From NCBI GenBank assembly GCA_025462735.1, contig JAOAPC010000017.1, forward strand, positions 79,089-143,088: a stretch of 64,000 nucleotides of DNA. The letters are read 5' to 3'. Positions 17,057 to 26,171 of the stretch are shown piece after piece (position 1 is the stretch's first letter; every line of letters begins with the position of its first letter). Source of the DNA: Acidobacteriaceae bacterium. GTDB taxonomy: Bacteria; Acidobacteriota; Terriglobia; Terriglobales; Acidobacteriaceae. The notes beneath the pieces are model-generated. The model searched no databases, was not told where the DNA came from, and saw only the letters and a program-made list of their open reading frames with translations. Made by a program: the position numbers and the translations under genes.

Positions 17057-18061
17057 ATGCATGTTATAGCGCAGCAAGAGCAGGACGCGTCCGGATTGAC
17101 CGACAGCCGGCGGGAGCTGACCGCGCTGGTCGCGGGCTGCGGAATTTGCCAGCCAGATCGTGCGCTGATCGCCCTGACGGGGCGCGATCGAGTGCGCTGG
17201 CTGAATGGAATGGTCAGCAATAGCATTCGCGATCTGGCGCCAGGTCATGGAGTTTATGGGTTCGTTCTTACGCCGCAAGGGCACATTCAGGCCGACCTGT
17301 ACGCTTTCAATCGCGGAGAGAGCCTGCTGGTCGAAACAGAGACAGCGCAGTCGGCAGGGCTACTGCAAATTTTTCGCAAATACATAATCATGGATAAGGT
17401 CGAGATTGAAGAGTTAAGCGAGAAAACTGCTGTGTTTAGCGTGACGGGTCCGAAATCTGGCGACGTGCTCGCCTCGCTAGGCTTGACCGAAACTCCCGAG
17501 ACGCTACAGCTTGCGGAAACGAATTGGAATGGAATCCTGGCGACGTTGATTCGCGGGGACAATCCTTGTTTCCCAAACTATGAGCTGTGGGTTCCGGCGG
17601 AACAATCTGAGGCTGTTTGGAATGCTTTGTTGCAGGCTGGCGGGGTTGAGGTCCACGAGCAAACGTTAGAGACATTCCGAATTCTTTGTGGAATCCCTAA
17701 GGTTGGCCAAGATATCCGAGAGAAAACTCTTCCGCACGAAACCGGGCAGGAGCGCGCGCTGAATTTCAACAAGGGCTGCTACATAGGGCAGGAAATTGTT
17801 GAGCGCATCAGGTCGCGTGGCGCCGTGCATAAGACCTTCGTGGGATTCGAAGTGGAAGGGCCGGTTCCTTCCGCGGGAACAAAGATCCAGAGCGAAGGCA
17901 AGGACGTGGGCGAGATCACCAGCGTTGCGGCGGAAGCATTAAAGCAAAAACGACTTGCATTGGGTTATCTGCGAAGAGAATTCATCGCTGGCGAGAAACA
18001 ATTGACTGCCGGCGAGGCACAAGTGAAACCGACGACGTTGCCGTTTTCCGGGATACTATAG
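17057..18061 (+). CDS. YgfZ/GcvT-like folate-binding protein
   Basis: 334 residues from the ATG at 17057, with AAAGGAAG just upstream. The family signature is present as NKGCYIGQEIVERIRSRG near residue 240, the cysteine-containing motif of YgfZ. The N-terminal half carries the GcvT-type folate-binding fold. YgfZ-type proteins help tetrahydrofolate-dependent repair or assembly of iron-sulfur clusters. The gene begins a plus-strand series with the DUF1844 gene, a metallo-hydrolase and ribF. Confidence 0.9.
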   Translation: MHVIAQQEQDASGLTDSRRELTALVAGCGICQPDRALIALTGRDRVRWLNGMVSNSIRDLAPGHGVYGFVLTPQGHIQADLYAFNRGESLLVETETAQSAGLLQIFRKYIIMDKVEIEELSEKTAVFSVTGPKSGDVLASLGLTETPETLQLAETNWNGILATLIRGDNPCFPNYELWVPAEQSEAVWNALLQAGGVEVHEQTLETFRILCGIPKVGQDIREKTLPHETGQERALNFNKGCYIGQEIVERIRSRGAVHKTFVGFEVEGPVPSAGTKIQSEGKDVGEITSVAAEALKQKRLALGYLRREFIAGEKQLTAGEAQVKPTTLPFSGIL

Positions 18062-18082
18062 ACGACAAGCAAGGCAATAACT

Positions 18083-18111
18083 GTCGGACAAGAATGTCCG
18101 ACCCACACGTG
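18083..18111. repeat. Dispersed palindromic repeat, family A (copy identical to 3617-3645)
   Basis: 29 bases identical to the copy at 3617-3645: hairpin GTCGGACA/TGTCCGAC followed by CCACACGTG. The ATG at 18094 inside the hairpin loop is in frame with the DUF1844 gene, so the repeat supplies an alternative start codon. Confidence 0.85.
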
Positions 18112-18117
18112 CATCTT

Positions 18118-18678
18118 ATGGCAGAGAGAAAACAAGAAACGTTCACCGTAACCGATCGGCGGCTTTTTACCTCCGATGGGGAGTTGCGCAAAGATGCACC
18201 GGAAGAGCAGGAACAGCCGGTTGCGATCAAACCGCCCCAGGCCGCTCCATTGAGTTCGGCCGAGGAAACCTCGCCCCCGGAAAGCCCGGAGCCGCAGGGT
18301 CCGACTGCCGCCGAGCAGCACGAACAGGCTCAGGCATATCAGAAATCTTCAGCGGAGATGGATCGGCAGGCTGAGGCAAGCGGAATGTCCGCCAAGGACA
18401 TGGAGATCACGTTTGAGCGCTTTCTGGCTCAGATGTACATGACCGGCATGTTGCAACTCGGCCTCATGCATGAACAAGGAATGCCGCCGCAGGTGGATTT
18501 AATTGGCGCGCGGCAGACCATTGATACTATGACGCTGCTGCGGGACAAGACCAAGGACAATCTCACCTCGAAGGAAGAGAATTTTCTGCAGAATGCGCTC
18601 TATGAGCTGCGGATGGCTTATGTGGAAGTGACGAATGCCATTGCCAAAAGCGCGCAGCAGGTTCCCGCCGCAAAATGA
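18118..18678 (+). CDS. DUF1844 domain protein
   Basis: 186 residues from the ATG at 18118 (MAERKQETF). An in-frame ATG at 18094 lies in a family A palindrome and would add eight residues; neither start has a clear ribosome binding site. Residues 20-80 are proline-, glutamate- and glutamine-rich and probably disordered. The DUF1844 domain follows at about 95-175: FERFLAQMYMTGMLQLGL then DLIGARQTIDTMTLLRDKTKDN in shortened form. Function unknown. The stop overlaps the next start by four bases. Confidence 0.85.
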   Translation: MAERKQETFTVTDRRLFTSDGELRKDAPEEQEQPVAIKPPQAAPLSSAEETSPPESPEPQGPTAAEQHEQAQAYQKSSAEMDRQAEASGMSAKDMEITFERFLAQMYMTGMLQLGLMHEQGMPPQVDLIGARQTIDTMTLLRDKTKDNLTSKEENFLQNALYELRMAYVEVTNAIAKSAQQVPAAK

Positions 18679-19448
18679 AGGCCACGCTGACCGTGCTGGG
18701 CAGCGGCACGTCGATGGGTGTCCCCACGATTGGCTGCGATTGCGCGGTTTGCCATTCGTCGGACCCACGGGATAAACGCACCCGGCCGTCGGTACTCATC
18801 GAATACAACGCGCGCTCGGTGCTGATTGATACCACGCCGGATTTTCGCGAACAGGCGATCCGCGAAAATATCCGAAGTCTCGATGCGGTGCTGTACACGC
18901 ATACGCACGCGGACCATCTCCTCGGAATCGACGATCTGCGGCCGCTTAGTTTCCTGCACAAACCGAACCGGCTGCCGCTGTATGCGCATCCCGATGCCGC
19001 CGACTTCATTCGCAAGATGTTCGGCTACATCTTTGACGCGAATTACAAATTTGGCGGATTGCCGCGAGTAGAGTTGAGGCCGATCGACGGCTCAGTGGAA
19101 CTGTTTGGGGCGCAATTCGAGCCTATCGTGTTGATCCACGGTGACGCGGAAATCTACGGATTTCGTTTTGGATCGGCGGCTTATTTAACTGACCACAGCG
19201 ACATTCCTGAAGACTCTTTGGCCAAGCTGCAAGGGCTGGACGTGCTATTCCTGGATGCGCTGCGATACAAGCCGCATCCGACTCATTCAACGGTGGAAAA
19301 TTCCCTGCAAACGGTTGAGCGGCTGAAGCCGCGGCGCGCCTTTTTTACTCACATCTGTCACGACTTGCCTCATGAGACAACCAACGCCAGCTTGCCGAAC
19401 AACGTGAAGCTTTCGTACGACGGGATGAAGCTGGAGTTCGACATTTGA
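18675..19448 (+). CDS. Metallo-beta-lactamase-fold hydrolase (PhnP-like)
   Basis: 257 residues. The dinuclear metal motif is HTHADHLLGIDDL near residue 75. GSGTSMGVPTIGCDCAVC at the N-terminus, with closely spaced cysteines, resembles the PhnP / phosphoribosyl cyclic phosphodiesterase subgroup. Later ligands fit LTDHSDIP, DALRYKPHPTHST and FFTHICHD. Likely a phosphodiesterase; substrate not known. Overlaps the DUF1844 stop (ATGA). Confidence 0.88.
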   Translation: MKATLTVLGSGTSMGVPTIGCDCAVCHSSDPRDKRTRPSVLIEYNARSVLIDTTPDFREQAIRENIRSLDAVLYTHTHADHLLGIDDLRPLSFLHKPNRLPLYAHPDAADFIRKMFGYIFDANYKFGGLPRVELRPIDGSVELFGAQFEPIVLIHGDAEIYGFRFGSAAYLTDHSDIPEDSLAKLQGLDVLFLDALRYKPHPTHSTVENSLQTVERLKPRRAFFTHICHDLPHETTNASLPNNVKLSYDGMKLEFDI

Positions 19449-19460
19449 GCGCAAAAGCTC

Positions 19461-19505
19461 TTAACCGCAGAGGTCGGAGAGAAAAGCGCAGAGAACGCAA
19501 AGAAC
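19461..19505. repeat. Dispersed repeat, family G (copy 1)
   Basis: TTAACCGCAGAGG...GCGCAGAGAACGCAAAGAACG, a run of CAGAG units like the one at 36917-37010. It fills the gap between the metallo-hydrolase gene and ribF. Confidence 0.55.
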
Positions 19506-19508
19506 GAC

Positions 19509-20468
19509 ATGAAAGTCTTTCGTAAACTCGAAGAGATTCCGGCGGACTTCGGGCCGTCGCTGGTCAGCGTCGGCAATTTTGACGGTGTGCACCGGGCGCA
19601 CGTTCGGGTGTTGAAGGAGATTGTGGCCCGCTCGAAGCAGCGGCGGGCGCGCTCCGTGGCTGTGATCTTTGAGCCCCATCCCATGCGTATTTTGCGGCCG
19701 GATTCCGGTCTCAAGCTACTGACGCCGACTCCTGAAAAACTGCGGCTGCTTGAAAGAACCGGAATCGACGGGGTGGCCATAATTCCCTTCACCCGCGATC
19801 TTTCGCTGATGAGTCCGCGGGAATTTGTGAAGCACATTCTCAGCTATAAGCTGCGGGCTATTGAGGTCCACGAGGGTTACAACTTCCGCTTCGGCCACAA
19901 GGCGGCAGGTGACGTTGACTTGCTAACTCAACTCGGCGCTGAGTTCGGCTTTGAAGTGGTCGCATATCCGGAGATGCGCCTGCGCGGGGAATCAGTATCG
20001 AGTACGCGGATTCGCGAACTGATTCAAGCAGGCGACATTCGCCACGCGCGGTTTTTGCTTGGACGTCCATTCAGTATTCAATCAACTGCGGGACGGGGGC
20101 GAGGCTATGGATCGAAGTACACGGTGCCTACGATAAATCTCAGCCGCTACGAAGAGTTGGTGGCGCGCGACGGAGTATACGTCACTCAGACTCGCGTGGG
20201 GCAGGAATGTTTTGATTCGGTCACTAACATTGGGAACCGGCCAACCTTCGGCAGTGATTCGTTTGCCATAGAGAGTCATTTGCTGGACTTTCATCCGCTC
20301 GACATAACGGCGGAGACCGAAATTGAGATTTTCTTTTTGTCCCGCATTCGAGACGAAATGAAATTCAGTTCGGTCGAGAAACTACGGGAACAGATCCAGC
20401 AGGATATTGCCAAGGCCCGGCACTATTTCGGATTGATGAAACGTAAGACTTTGACCGCAGATTGCTGA
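19509..20468 (+). CDS. ribF: Bifunctional riboflavin kinase/FAD synthetase
   Basis: 319 residues. The N-terminal adenylyltransferase domain has SVGNFDGVHRAH (ATP-binding GxFDGxHxGH type) and FEPHPMRIL, then SSTRIRELIQAGDI. The C-terminal flavokinase domain begins near RPFSIQSTAGRGRGYGSKYTVPT and includes TNIGNRPTFG and ESHLLDF. It phosphorylates riboflavin to FMN and adenylates it to FAD. The window holds several flavoproteins that would use these cofactors. No FMN riboswitch was seen upstream. Confidence 0.96.
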   Translation: MKVFRKLEEIPADFGPSLVSVGNFDGVHRAHVRVLKEIVARSKQRRARSVAVIFEPHPMRILRPDSGLKLLTPTPEKLRLLERTGIDGVAIIPFTRDLSLMSPREFVKHILSYKLRAIEVHEGYNFRFGHKAAGDVDLLTQLGAEFGFEVVAYPEMRLRGESVSSTRIRELIQAGDIRHARFLLGRPFSIQSTAGRGRGYGSKYTVPTINLSRYEELVARDGVYVTQTRVGQECFDSVTNIGNRPTFGSDSFAIESHLLDFHPLDITAETEIEIFFLSRIRDEMKFSSVEKLREQIQQDIAKARHYFGLMKRKTLTADC

Positions 20469-20473
20469 GACTT

Positions 20474-20923
20474 TTAGTGAGGCAGGTACCCGTCTTCCAT
20501 GGGAACTTTGCCGTCCACGCGAATAATATTCACGTGATCGTTCAGGGAGTGGACTTCCACTAAGCCGACAGCTCCCGGCGTGCTTTCGACGTAACTCAAA
20601 ACTTCGTCGTCCGAATCTACAAACTTCACGGAATTCTTGTGCTCACCCATCCAACTTTGCCACTGCTGCGCGGACATTTTGTTCAAGCGCTGAAGCGTGA
20701 TCGTCTCACCGGTAGATGCGCGGTGCAGTACCAGTTGAATACTCTTACCGTCTGGCCATTTGTTAGTTTCCGCGCGAAACATCTTTCGCAGTTGCGCAGA
20801 GGACAGGGCGGTAACGACATTCTGCTTCGAAACTACGACCGCCATATGGTGCGCGAAACATGGGACGGCGGAGATCGCGGCAAATAGAAGCAGCGCGGCC
20901 GAGCGGGACATCCTTAGATTCAT
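20474..20923 (-). CDS. Small exported PstS-like substrate-binding protein
   Basis: 149 residues from the ATG at 20923, preceded by GGAG. Signal peptide of about 25 residues (SAALLLFAAISAVPCFA|HH). The mature part resembles the phosphate-binding/PBP-like fold: VVVSKQNVVTALSSAQLRKMF, KSIQLVLHRASTGET and VESTPGAVGLVEVHSL, as in short PstS-like proteins about half the usual size. No transporter genes are adjacent. It faces ribF tail to tail, six bases apart. Confidence 0.75.
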   Translation of the reverse strand: MNLRMSRSAALLLFAAISAVPCFAHHMAVVVSKQNVVTALSSAQLRKMFRAETNKWPDGKSIQLVLHRASTGETITLQRLNKMSAQQWQSWMGEHKNSVKFVDSDDEVLSYVESTPGAVGLVEVHSLNDHVNIIRVDGKVPMEDGYLPH

Positions 20924-21032
20924 ACCGTCACTCCGCAAATCAGGCTAGCTGAACTTACCGCGGAAGTGGAGGTAACCAAAGTGTCGGCGCAGGAACTATT
21001 TGTAAAAAATTGGTCAAAAGCTTCGGGCCCGG

Positions 21033-22028
21033 TTAGTCAACCGGACCGGTAATCCGCCGAAGGTCTGAACCAGACCTTTGCGCTAGCACAATCGCGCTCA
21101 GAACCATGGCGATTCCAATCGCTTGCACCAGGCCTACGCCTTCCTTCAAAGCAATCGCCGCAATCAGGATGGAGAACACGGGCTCGAGGCAACTCGCGAT
21201 AATTGCCTTGGTCGGCGCCAGACGTTCCAGGCCCGCGAAGTAAAAGGTGAACGGCAACAACACGGAGAGAAACGAAAAGACAGCGAGAAACAGCCACGTG
21301 GTTGCTGAGTAGTGCGCGGCTACAACCTTATTAGGCGGATTTACTACGAGCCAAAACAGAGAGGCCGCAAGCGTCGTGTAAAGCAGCACGGTCCAGCGGT
21401 CGTATCGCGCCAGCAGGTAGTACCCGCCGACGTTGTAATAGGCAAACGAAAAGGCGGCGACCAGCGCTGCGATGACTCCAATGACGTCGAGTTGGAATCC
21501 GCCATGGCGAAATAGTCCGATCACTAGAGCAATTCCCGTAATTGCGAGCAGCACTGAACCGATCTTCGAAGGCGTCAGGCGCTCGGCCCCGCGCGCCACC
21601 ATGTAAAGCAGCACCCACACCGGCGCCGTGTACTGGACAATGATGGCGGTCGCGACGTTCGTTCGTTGAATGGCAAGGTAATAGAAGTAATTCGAGGCGG
21701 CCACTCCCGCCAAGCCCAGCACAAATAATTTTCCCAAATCCTGCCAAGGAAGCCGCAATGGTTTGAAACCGCGTCGCATGAATAACCCGAGGGCGACAGC
21801 AATAAACGAAAAACTGGTCCGGCACTGGGAAAGAATGATCGGATCGACGCTGCGGATGCCGGAGTGTGGCAACAAGCGACCGGTAAATGCCGCCCGGCCT
21901 AAGCTGGCGGATACGCCCCAGAAAAATGCGGCCGCGCCGATGTACAAAAACCCACGAAGTGAACCCGAGTGCTTGCTTGGGTATTCTGAGACTTGCGATT
22001 CTGAGGATACGCCCGCGTTTTGCGTCAT
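21033..22028 (-). CDS. EamA/DMT-superfamily transporter
   Basis: 331 residues with about ten hydrophobic segments in two repeats, as in DMT permeases. AAAFFWGVSASLGRAAF marks the first EamA repeat and a C-terminal pattern LERLAPTKAIIASCLEPVFSIL the second. Likely an inner-membrane metabolite exporter. The start overlaps the osmC-like stop by four bases. Confidence 0.9.
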   Translation of the reverse strand: MTQNAGVSSESQVSEYPSKHSGSLRGFLYIGAAAFFWGVSASLGRAAFTGRLLPHSGIRSVDPIILSQCRTSFSFIAVALGLFMRRGFKPLRLPWQDLGKLFVLGLAGVAASNYFYYLAIQRTNVATAIIVQYTAPVWVLLYMVARGAERLTPSKIGSVLLAITGIALVIGLFRHGGFQLDVIGVIAALVAAFSFAYYNVGGYYLLARYDRWTVLLYTTLAASLFWLVVNPPNKVVAAHYSATTWLFLAVFSFLSVLLPFTFYFAGLERLAPTKAIIASCLEPVFSILIAAIALKEGVGLVQAIGIAMVLSAIVLAQRSGSDLRRITGPVD

Positions 22029-22441
22029 TCTTTGTCTTTGTCGTCGTTGTCCAAATGAATTTCGTAGGTGATCCGCGCGGTCTTGTTCAGCATGGCGGCA
22101 ACCGAGCAGTACTTTTCTTCGGAGAGACGGACTGCGTCTTCCACTGCCTTGCGCGTGACCTTCCCCGAAACTCGGTAGACCAGTTTAATTTCGGTGTACA
22201 CGCGCGGAGGCTCTGGGGCTTTTTCGGCGTGCGCGCTAACTTCAACCGCAGTGGGCAGTTCGCGCTTCTTCTGCAAAATGCTCACCACATCGGAGGCCGT
22301 GCATCCGCACAACGCGATCAGCACAAGGTCCATTGGACTATCCCCGGCTTTGCTTTCTCCATCCATGAGCACGGTATGCCCGGCATTGCCGGTCCCCTCG
22401 AATTGCATTTGCCCTGTCCACTTCGCAGTTGCTTTCAACAT
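22025..22441 (-). CDS. OsmC-family peroxiredoxin-like protein
   Basis: 138 residues. The key cysteines are in LIALCGCTASDVVSIL, corresponding to the second family cysteine region. YhfA/OsmC-type fold with GESKAGDSPMDL ahead of it. Probably a thiol-dependent peroxidase or related small protein. Coupled to the EamA gene downstream and one base from the CDF gene upstream. Confidence 0.88.
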   Translation of the reverse strand: MLKATAKWTGQMQFEGTGNAGHTVLMDGESKAGDSPMDLVLIALCGCTASDVVSILQKKRELPTAVEVSAHAEKAPEPPRVYTEIKLVYRVSGKVTRKAVEDAVRLSEEKYCSVAAMLNKTARITYEIHLDNDDKDKE

Positions 22442-22442
22442 C

Positions 22443-23873
22443 TCATCTCCGATTGTCAGTGCTTGGCTCTGGGTGGATTAACACTCGGAACAGCTCCGGT
22501 GCTTCCTGCTTGAAACGCGTTTCGAGCGTGGTGGACACATCGTGCACGCGGGAAAGCGGCATGTCATCGGGAAACGTGCAGTGGCAGGAGATGTATACTC
22601 GCCCGTTGACGCGCTTAACTTCGATATCGTGAGTATCAAGAATGTCCGAAAATTCTGCAGAGACTGATTTCAGGCGCTCTTCCAGGCGAGCGTCGCGTTC
22701 GATCTGCTCACCGGCTTCGATGGTGGCAGGCTCACTCTCGATATGCGTCAGGATCGATGCAATTTCTGGAATGTCGTCACGGATCTCGGATTCGAGCTTG
22801 GTTACAACGTCGTGCGCTTGTTTGAGCGAGAGCTTTTCATCCATCTCCAGATGCTGCTCCACGTGCAAACGGCCGTGCAGGTCCTGAACGCTGACGTCGT
22901 GGACGTTCAAATTGTGGCGAGTCGCAACCGCACGCACCCGATCGAAAATGTTCTCCGCGGAAGCCGGCAGCGGAATGGGATGGACAACGACGTCGGCATT
23001 TGGAAGTAGCCGGTGAACGGCGCTGGTTACTTCGTCCGCTACCTGGCCTGAGCGCTGGAACGTAACGTTGCGCGCCAGGCCAATGGAGACGTCTGCAAAA
23101 TAGCGGTTGCCGGCGCGCCGGATACGCACGCGATCGACTTCGAGCAAACCTTCCACGCTCTTCAGGGCGTTGATGATTTTGCTGCGGGCGCCCACGGGTG
23201 CGGCATCGAGAAGTGCGTCAATGGTGCGGCGGGCCAGCCGTGTGCTGACAAAGATGATGACGCCAGCTACAAAAAGCGCAGCGATCGGATCGGCATCAAT
23301 CAGCCATGAGACATGCATCTTCCTTCCCAATACCACTAGCGCAAGTCCGAAGGCCACGACTCCGCTAGACCAGATGTCGGTCGAGAAATGAAGGGCATCT
23401 GCTTGCAGGGCCTGGCTATCGTACTTGGCGGCAATGGTCCCTAGCGCGCGCGAACGCCAGAAATCGACCGCCATCGAGAAAAACAAAGCAAGAAACGCCG
23501 CCAGTGTCGGTTCAATATCGACGTGGTGAAAAAACAGACGCTTGACCGCTTCGTAAATAATCACCACGCAGGTGATGAGCAGCAAGCCAGTTTCTATGAA
23601 GGCGGAGAAGTTTTCGATTTTGCCATGGCCATATTGATGGTCGGCATCAGCTGGTTTGTCAGAGACCTGTACCGAAAACAGCGTGATGGCCGCGGCGACC
23701 AGATCCAAGGCGGAATGTGCGGCCTCAGACAAGATGCCGAGGCTGCCACTGGTAATTCCTACGAAAATTTTCAGACCGGTAATAGCCAACGCGGCCAACA
23801 AAGAATTGGCGGCGGCATTGCGCTTCTCTGCCCGCATCGACTCAGAGCTGAACGCCGCTGGCACGCCTGACAT
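22443..23873 (-). CDS. Cation diffusion facilitator with three C-terminal ZT-type domains
   Basis: 476 residues from the ATG at 23873; a TTG at 23909 in frame is possible. Six membrane segments with metal-site motifs HSALDLVAA (TM2) and the adjacent HQYGHGKIE; the TM5 site reads HFSTDIWSS. CDF proteins are usually near 300 residues. Here the cytosolic part carries three successive domains of about 80 residues: one at EVDRVRIRRAGNRYF, one at NVHDVSVQDLHGRLHVEQHLE, and one at DIEVKRVNGRVYISCHC. The last two are clearly related to each other. Likely exports Zn, Co, Fe or Mn using the proton gradient. Divergent from the foldase gene. Confidence 0.92.
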   Translation of the reverse strand: MSGVPAAFSSESMRAEKRNAAANSLLAALAITGLKIFVGITSGSLGILSEAAHSALDLVAAAITLFSVQVSDKPADADHQYGHGKIENFSAFIETGLLLITCVVIIYEAVKRLFFHHVDIEPTLAAFLALFFSMAVDFWRSRALGTIAAKYDSQALQADALHFSTDIWSSGVVAFGLALVVLGRKMHVSWLIDADPIAALFVAGVIIFVSTRLARRTIDALLDAAPVGARSKIINALKSVEGLLEVDRVRIRRAGNRYFADVSIGLARNVTFQRSGQVADEVTSAVHRLLPNADVVVHPIPLPASAENIFDRVRAVATRHNLNVHDVSVQDLHGRLHVEQHLEMDEKLSLKQAHDVVTKLESEIRDDIPEIASILTHIESEPATIEAGEQIERDARLEERLKSVSAEFSDILDTHDIEVKRVNGRVYISCHCTFPDDMPLSRVHDVSTTLETRFKQEAPELFRVLIHPEPSTDNRR

Positions 23874-23987
23874 ATAGGGATTATCGCTTTGTGGAGTGGT
23901 TCCGGCCAAGTCAGCAAGAGAAAGTTGATCCGCTCGCCCTGTGCTAGGATTCTCTATTATCCTTTCACAATTCTTCGGAGGTATCCT

Positions 23988-25079
23988 TTGAAAAGCGTTT
24001 TAATTGGCGTCGTCTGTCTGCTGCTGGCGGGCGCAGCGATAGGTCAGACCACTAAACCAGCCCCGACAGGCCAGACGACTAAACCAGCTCCGAGCCTGAA
24101 GCCACGCCCTGCCGATCCGAATGAGTTAATTGTAGGCTCGAATGTTGCGCCGGATGCTCCCGTCATTACGGTGCAGGGTCTTTGCGAAAAGCCGGCAAAC
24201 AGCAACGCCACACCGGCCGACTGCAGCACTGTAATTACCAGGGCGGATTTTGAGAAGGTGGTAAATGCGGTGCAGCCCAACATGCCTCCGGCTGCCAGAA
24301 AGCAGTTTGCGACCCGCTACGTGACCGTGTTGCTGCTTGCCGAAAAAGCGCACGAGCTGGGAATAGATAAGAGCCCTGAGTTCGATGAGCAGCTGTCTCT
24401 CGCGCGCCTGCAGCTCCTTTCCCGCGAGGCTGGGGAAAAGATGCAACGGGATGCGGCGAACGTCCCCGAAAGCTCAATCAGTGACTACTATCAACAGCAC
24501 GCGGCTGACTACAAGACCATCAGCTTCGATCGAATATTTGTTCCCAAGCAGAAACAGGTGGAGAGCTCAGGAGACCCGAGTAAACTCCATTCGCAAAAAG
24601 CACCAGAAGCGTCAGAAGCCGAAATGAAAGATGAAGCTGACAAATTGCGCGCTCGTGCTGCTACAGGGGAAGATCCGACCAAGCTGCAACAGGAAGCTAA
24701 CGACTTCGCCGGAAGCAAAGCGAAAGTCACAACTGCAAAAGTGGAGAGCATGCGCAAGGCCAGCATTCCGGCAAGCGATGCTTCTATTCTTGAGCTGAAG
24801 ACAGGCGAGGTTTCGCAGGTATTCAGCGATGCTTCAGGTTATCGGATTTACAAGATAGAAGAGATCAAAGACCTGCCGCTCGCGAGCGTTCATGATGAAA
24901 TCGCGCGCACCCTGCAGGGACAGAACATGAAGAACTCGTTCGACTCACTGCAGAATTCCGCGAAGACTACATTTGACGACTCGTATTTTGCCACCGCTGC
25001 GCCACCTTCGTTGAGGAACCCAGGCGAAGCGCCTGCGGCAAAGGGTACAACCACGCCTCCCCCTCCTGGAAAGAAATAA
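23988..25079 (+). CDS. Exported parvulin-type peptidyl-prolyl isomerase (SurA/PrsA-like)
   Basis: 363 residues. The start is a TTG at 23988 with GGAGG six bases before it, followed by a good signal peptide (VLIGVVCLLLAGAAIG). TTKPAPTGQTTKPAP just after is a short tandem repeat. A SurA_N-like helical region (about 80-190) contains SSISDYYQQHAADY. The parvulin part includes PTKLQQEANDF and SQVFSDASGYRIYKIEE. The C-terminal tail is proline rich. A periplasmic chaperone for outer-membrane proteins is likely. The stop codon abuts the start of the epimerase gene. Confidence 0.85.
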   Translation: MKSVLIGVVCLLLAGAAIGQTTKPAPTGQTTKPAPSLKPRPADPNELIVGSNVAPDAPVITVQGLCEKPANSNATPADCSTVITRADFEKVVNAVQPNMPPAARKQFATRYVTVLLLAEKAHELGIDKSPEFDEQLSLARLQLLSREAGEKMQRDAANVPESSISDYYQQHAADYKTISFDRIFVPKQKQVESSGDPSKLHSQKAPEASEAEMKDEADKLRARAATGEDPTKLQQEANDFAGSKAKVTTAKVESMRKASIPASDASILELKTGEVSQVFSDASGYRIYKIEEIKDLPLASVHDEIARTLQGQNMKNSFDSLQNSAKTTFDDSYFATAAPPSLRNPGEAPAAKGTTTPPPPGKK

Positions 25080-26171
25080 ATGGCGGACCCACTTCCGTCC
25101 ATTATTGTGACGGGAATTTCCGGAAACCTCGGGCAGCGGCTGCTGCCCATGCTTTCCGGGTTCCGCGTGGTGGGTGTGGACTTCCGTCCTCCGCAGGCTG
25201 ATCTTCCCTTGCAATTCGTGCAGATGGATTTCAGCCGGGAGTCGTCGTGCCTGGATATGATCCAACTACTGCGCGAGGTGAGGCCAGTCGCGGTTGTGCA
25301 CCTGGCGTTCGTAATGGACGCGGTGCGCACGGGAATTCTGGATCGCGACCGCATTTGGCAGGTGAATGTGGCGGGAACCGCGCGGGTGATGGAAGCTGTG
25401 ACTGAAGCGAATCGCGAATGGCCGATGGTCGAGAAATTTATTTTCATGAGCAGCGTTTCTGCATACGGTCCGGGACTCTCCACTCCGGCGACTGAAGAGA
25501 GCCCCTTGGCCGCGCATACCTATGGTTATGGGATCCACAAAATGGAGGCGGACCGGGTCGTGCAGGAGCGCGCTCCGGCCCTGCGAGGGTGCAGCGTTTA
25601 TATCTTGCGGCCGCACATTTTTGCCGGCGTCAGCATCGAGAATTATTTTATGGAAGCGTTTCGCGGAATTCCCGGTGGCACCAGCAAACGCGCGGCTCGC
25701 ATGCGGAGGCAGGGCAAACGGCTTCCCTGCATGTTGCCGTCGGGCAGTAAATATCTGCACAACCGAATTCAATTTGTCCACATTGATGATGTGGCGCGCT
25801 TGGTCGCGTTCATCCTGAACAAGACCGAACCTGAAGGGCGACGGCTGAGCATTATGAACGTTGCGGGGCGTGGCGGGCCTCTCACCTACGAACAATGTGT
25901 TCGTCTCGCCAAGGCGAAGCTGGTGCGCGTACCGACCGAGAAACTGTTTGCCCTGGTGCTGCGAATTTTGTGGTCGATCAAGCTCTCGACTATTCCTCCG
26001 GATGTGGCACCTTATATGACATCGGACACGGTCATGAACACCTCTCGTCTGGAGCAATTCCTGGGGAGCGAGTACGAGAATGTTGTTCGCTTTCCGATTG
26101 CAGATGCCTTTGGCGAGTGCTTCCGCCAGACTGAAGCGAAAGTCCAAGCGGCGCCGGCGGGAAAAGACTAA
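25080..26171 (+). CDS. NAD-dependent epimerase/dehydratase family protein
   Basis: 363 residues. The Rossmann motif is IIVTGISGNLGQRL (TGxxGxxG). The SDR catalytic site appears as SSVSAYG with a YGIHKMEAD tyrosine-lysine pair (Y and K four residues apart). Extended SDR type. Substrate not evident; nucleotide sugar or steroid-type ketone are both possible. Starts immediately after the foldase stop, so probably cotranscribed, and overlaps the menG/ubiE stop by four bases tail to tail. Confidence 0.88.
   Translation: MADPLPSIIVTGISGNLGQRLLPMLSGFRVVGVDFRPPQADLPLQFVQMDFSRESSCLDMIQLLREVRPVAVVHLAFVMDAVRTGILDRDRIWQVNVAGTARVMEAVTEANREWPMVEKFIFMSSVSAYGPGLSTPATEESPLAAHTYGYGIHKMEADRVVQERAPALRGCSVYILRPHIFAGVSIENYFMEAFRGIPGGTSKRAARMRRQGKRLPCMLPSGSKYLHNRIQFVHIDDVARLVAFILNKTEPEGRRLSIMNVAGRGGPLTYEQCVRLAKAKLVRVPTEKLFALVLRILWSIKLSTIPPDVAPYMTSDTVMNTSRLEQFLGSEYENVVRFPIADAFGECFRQTEAKVQAAPAGKD

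Noticed and set aside
18675..20468. Possible FMN riboswitch before ribF
   Set aside because: The gap before ribF is only about 60 bases and consists of family G units, with no conserved RFN-element blocks.
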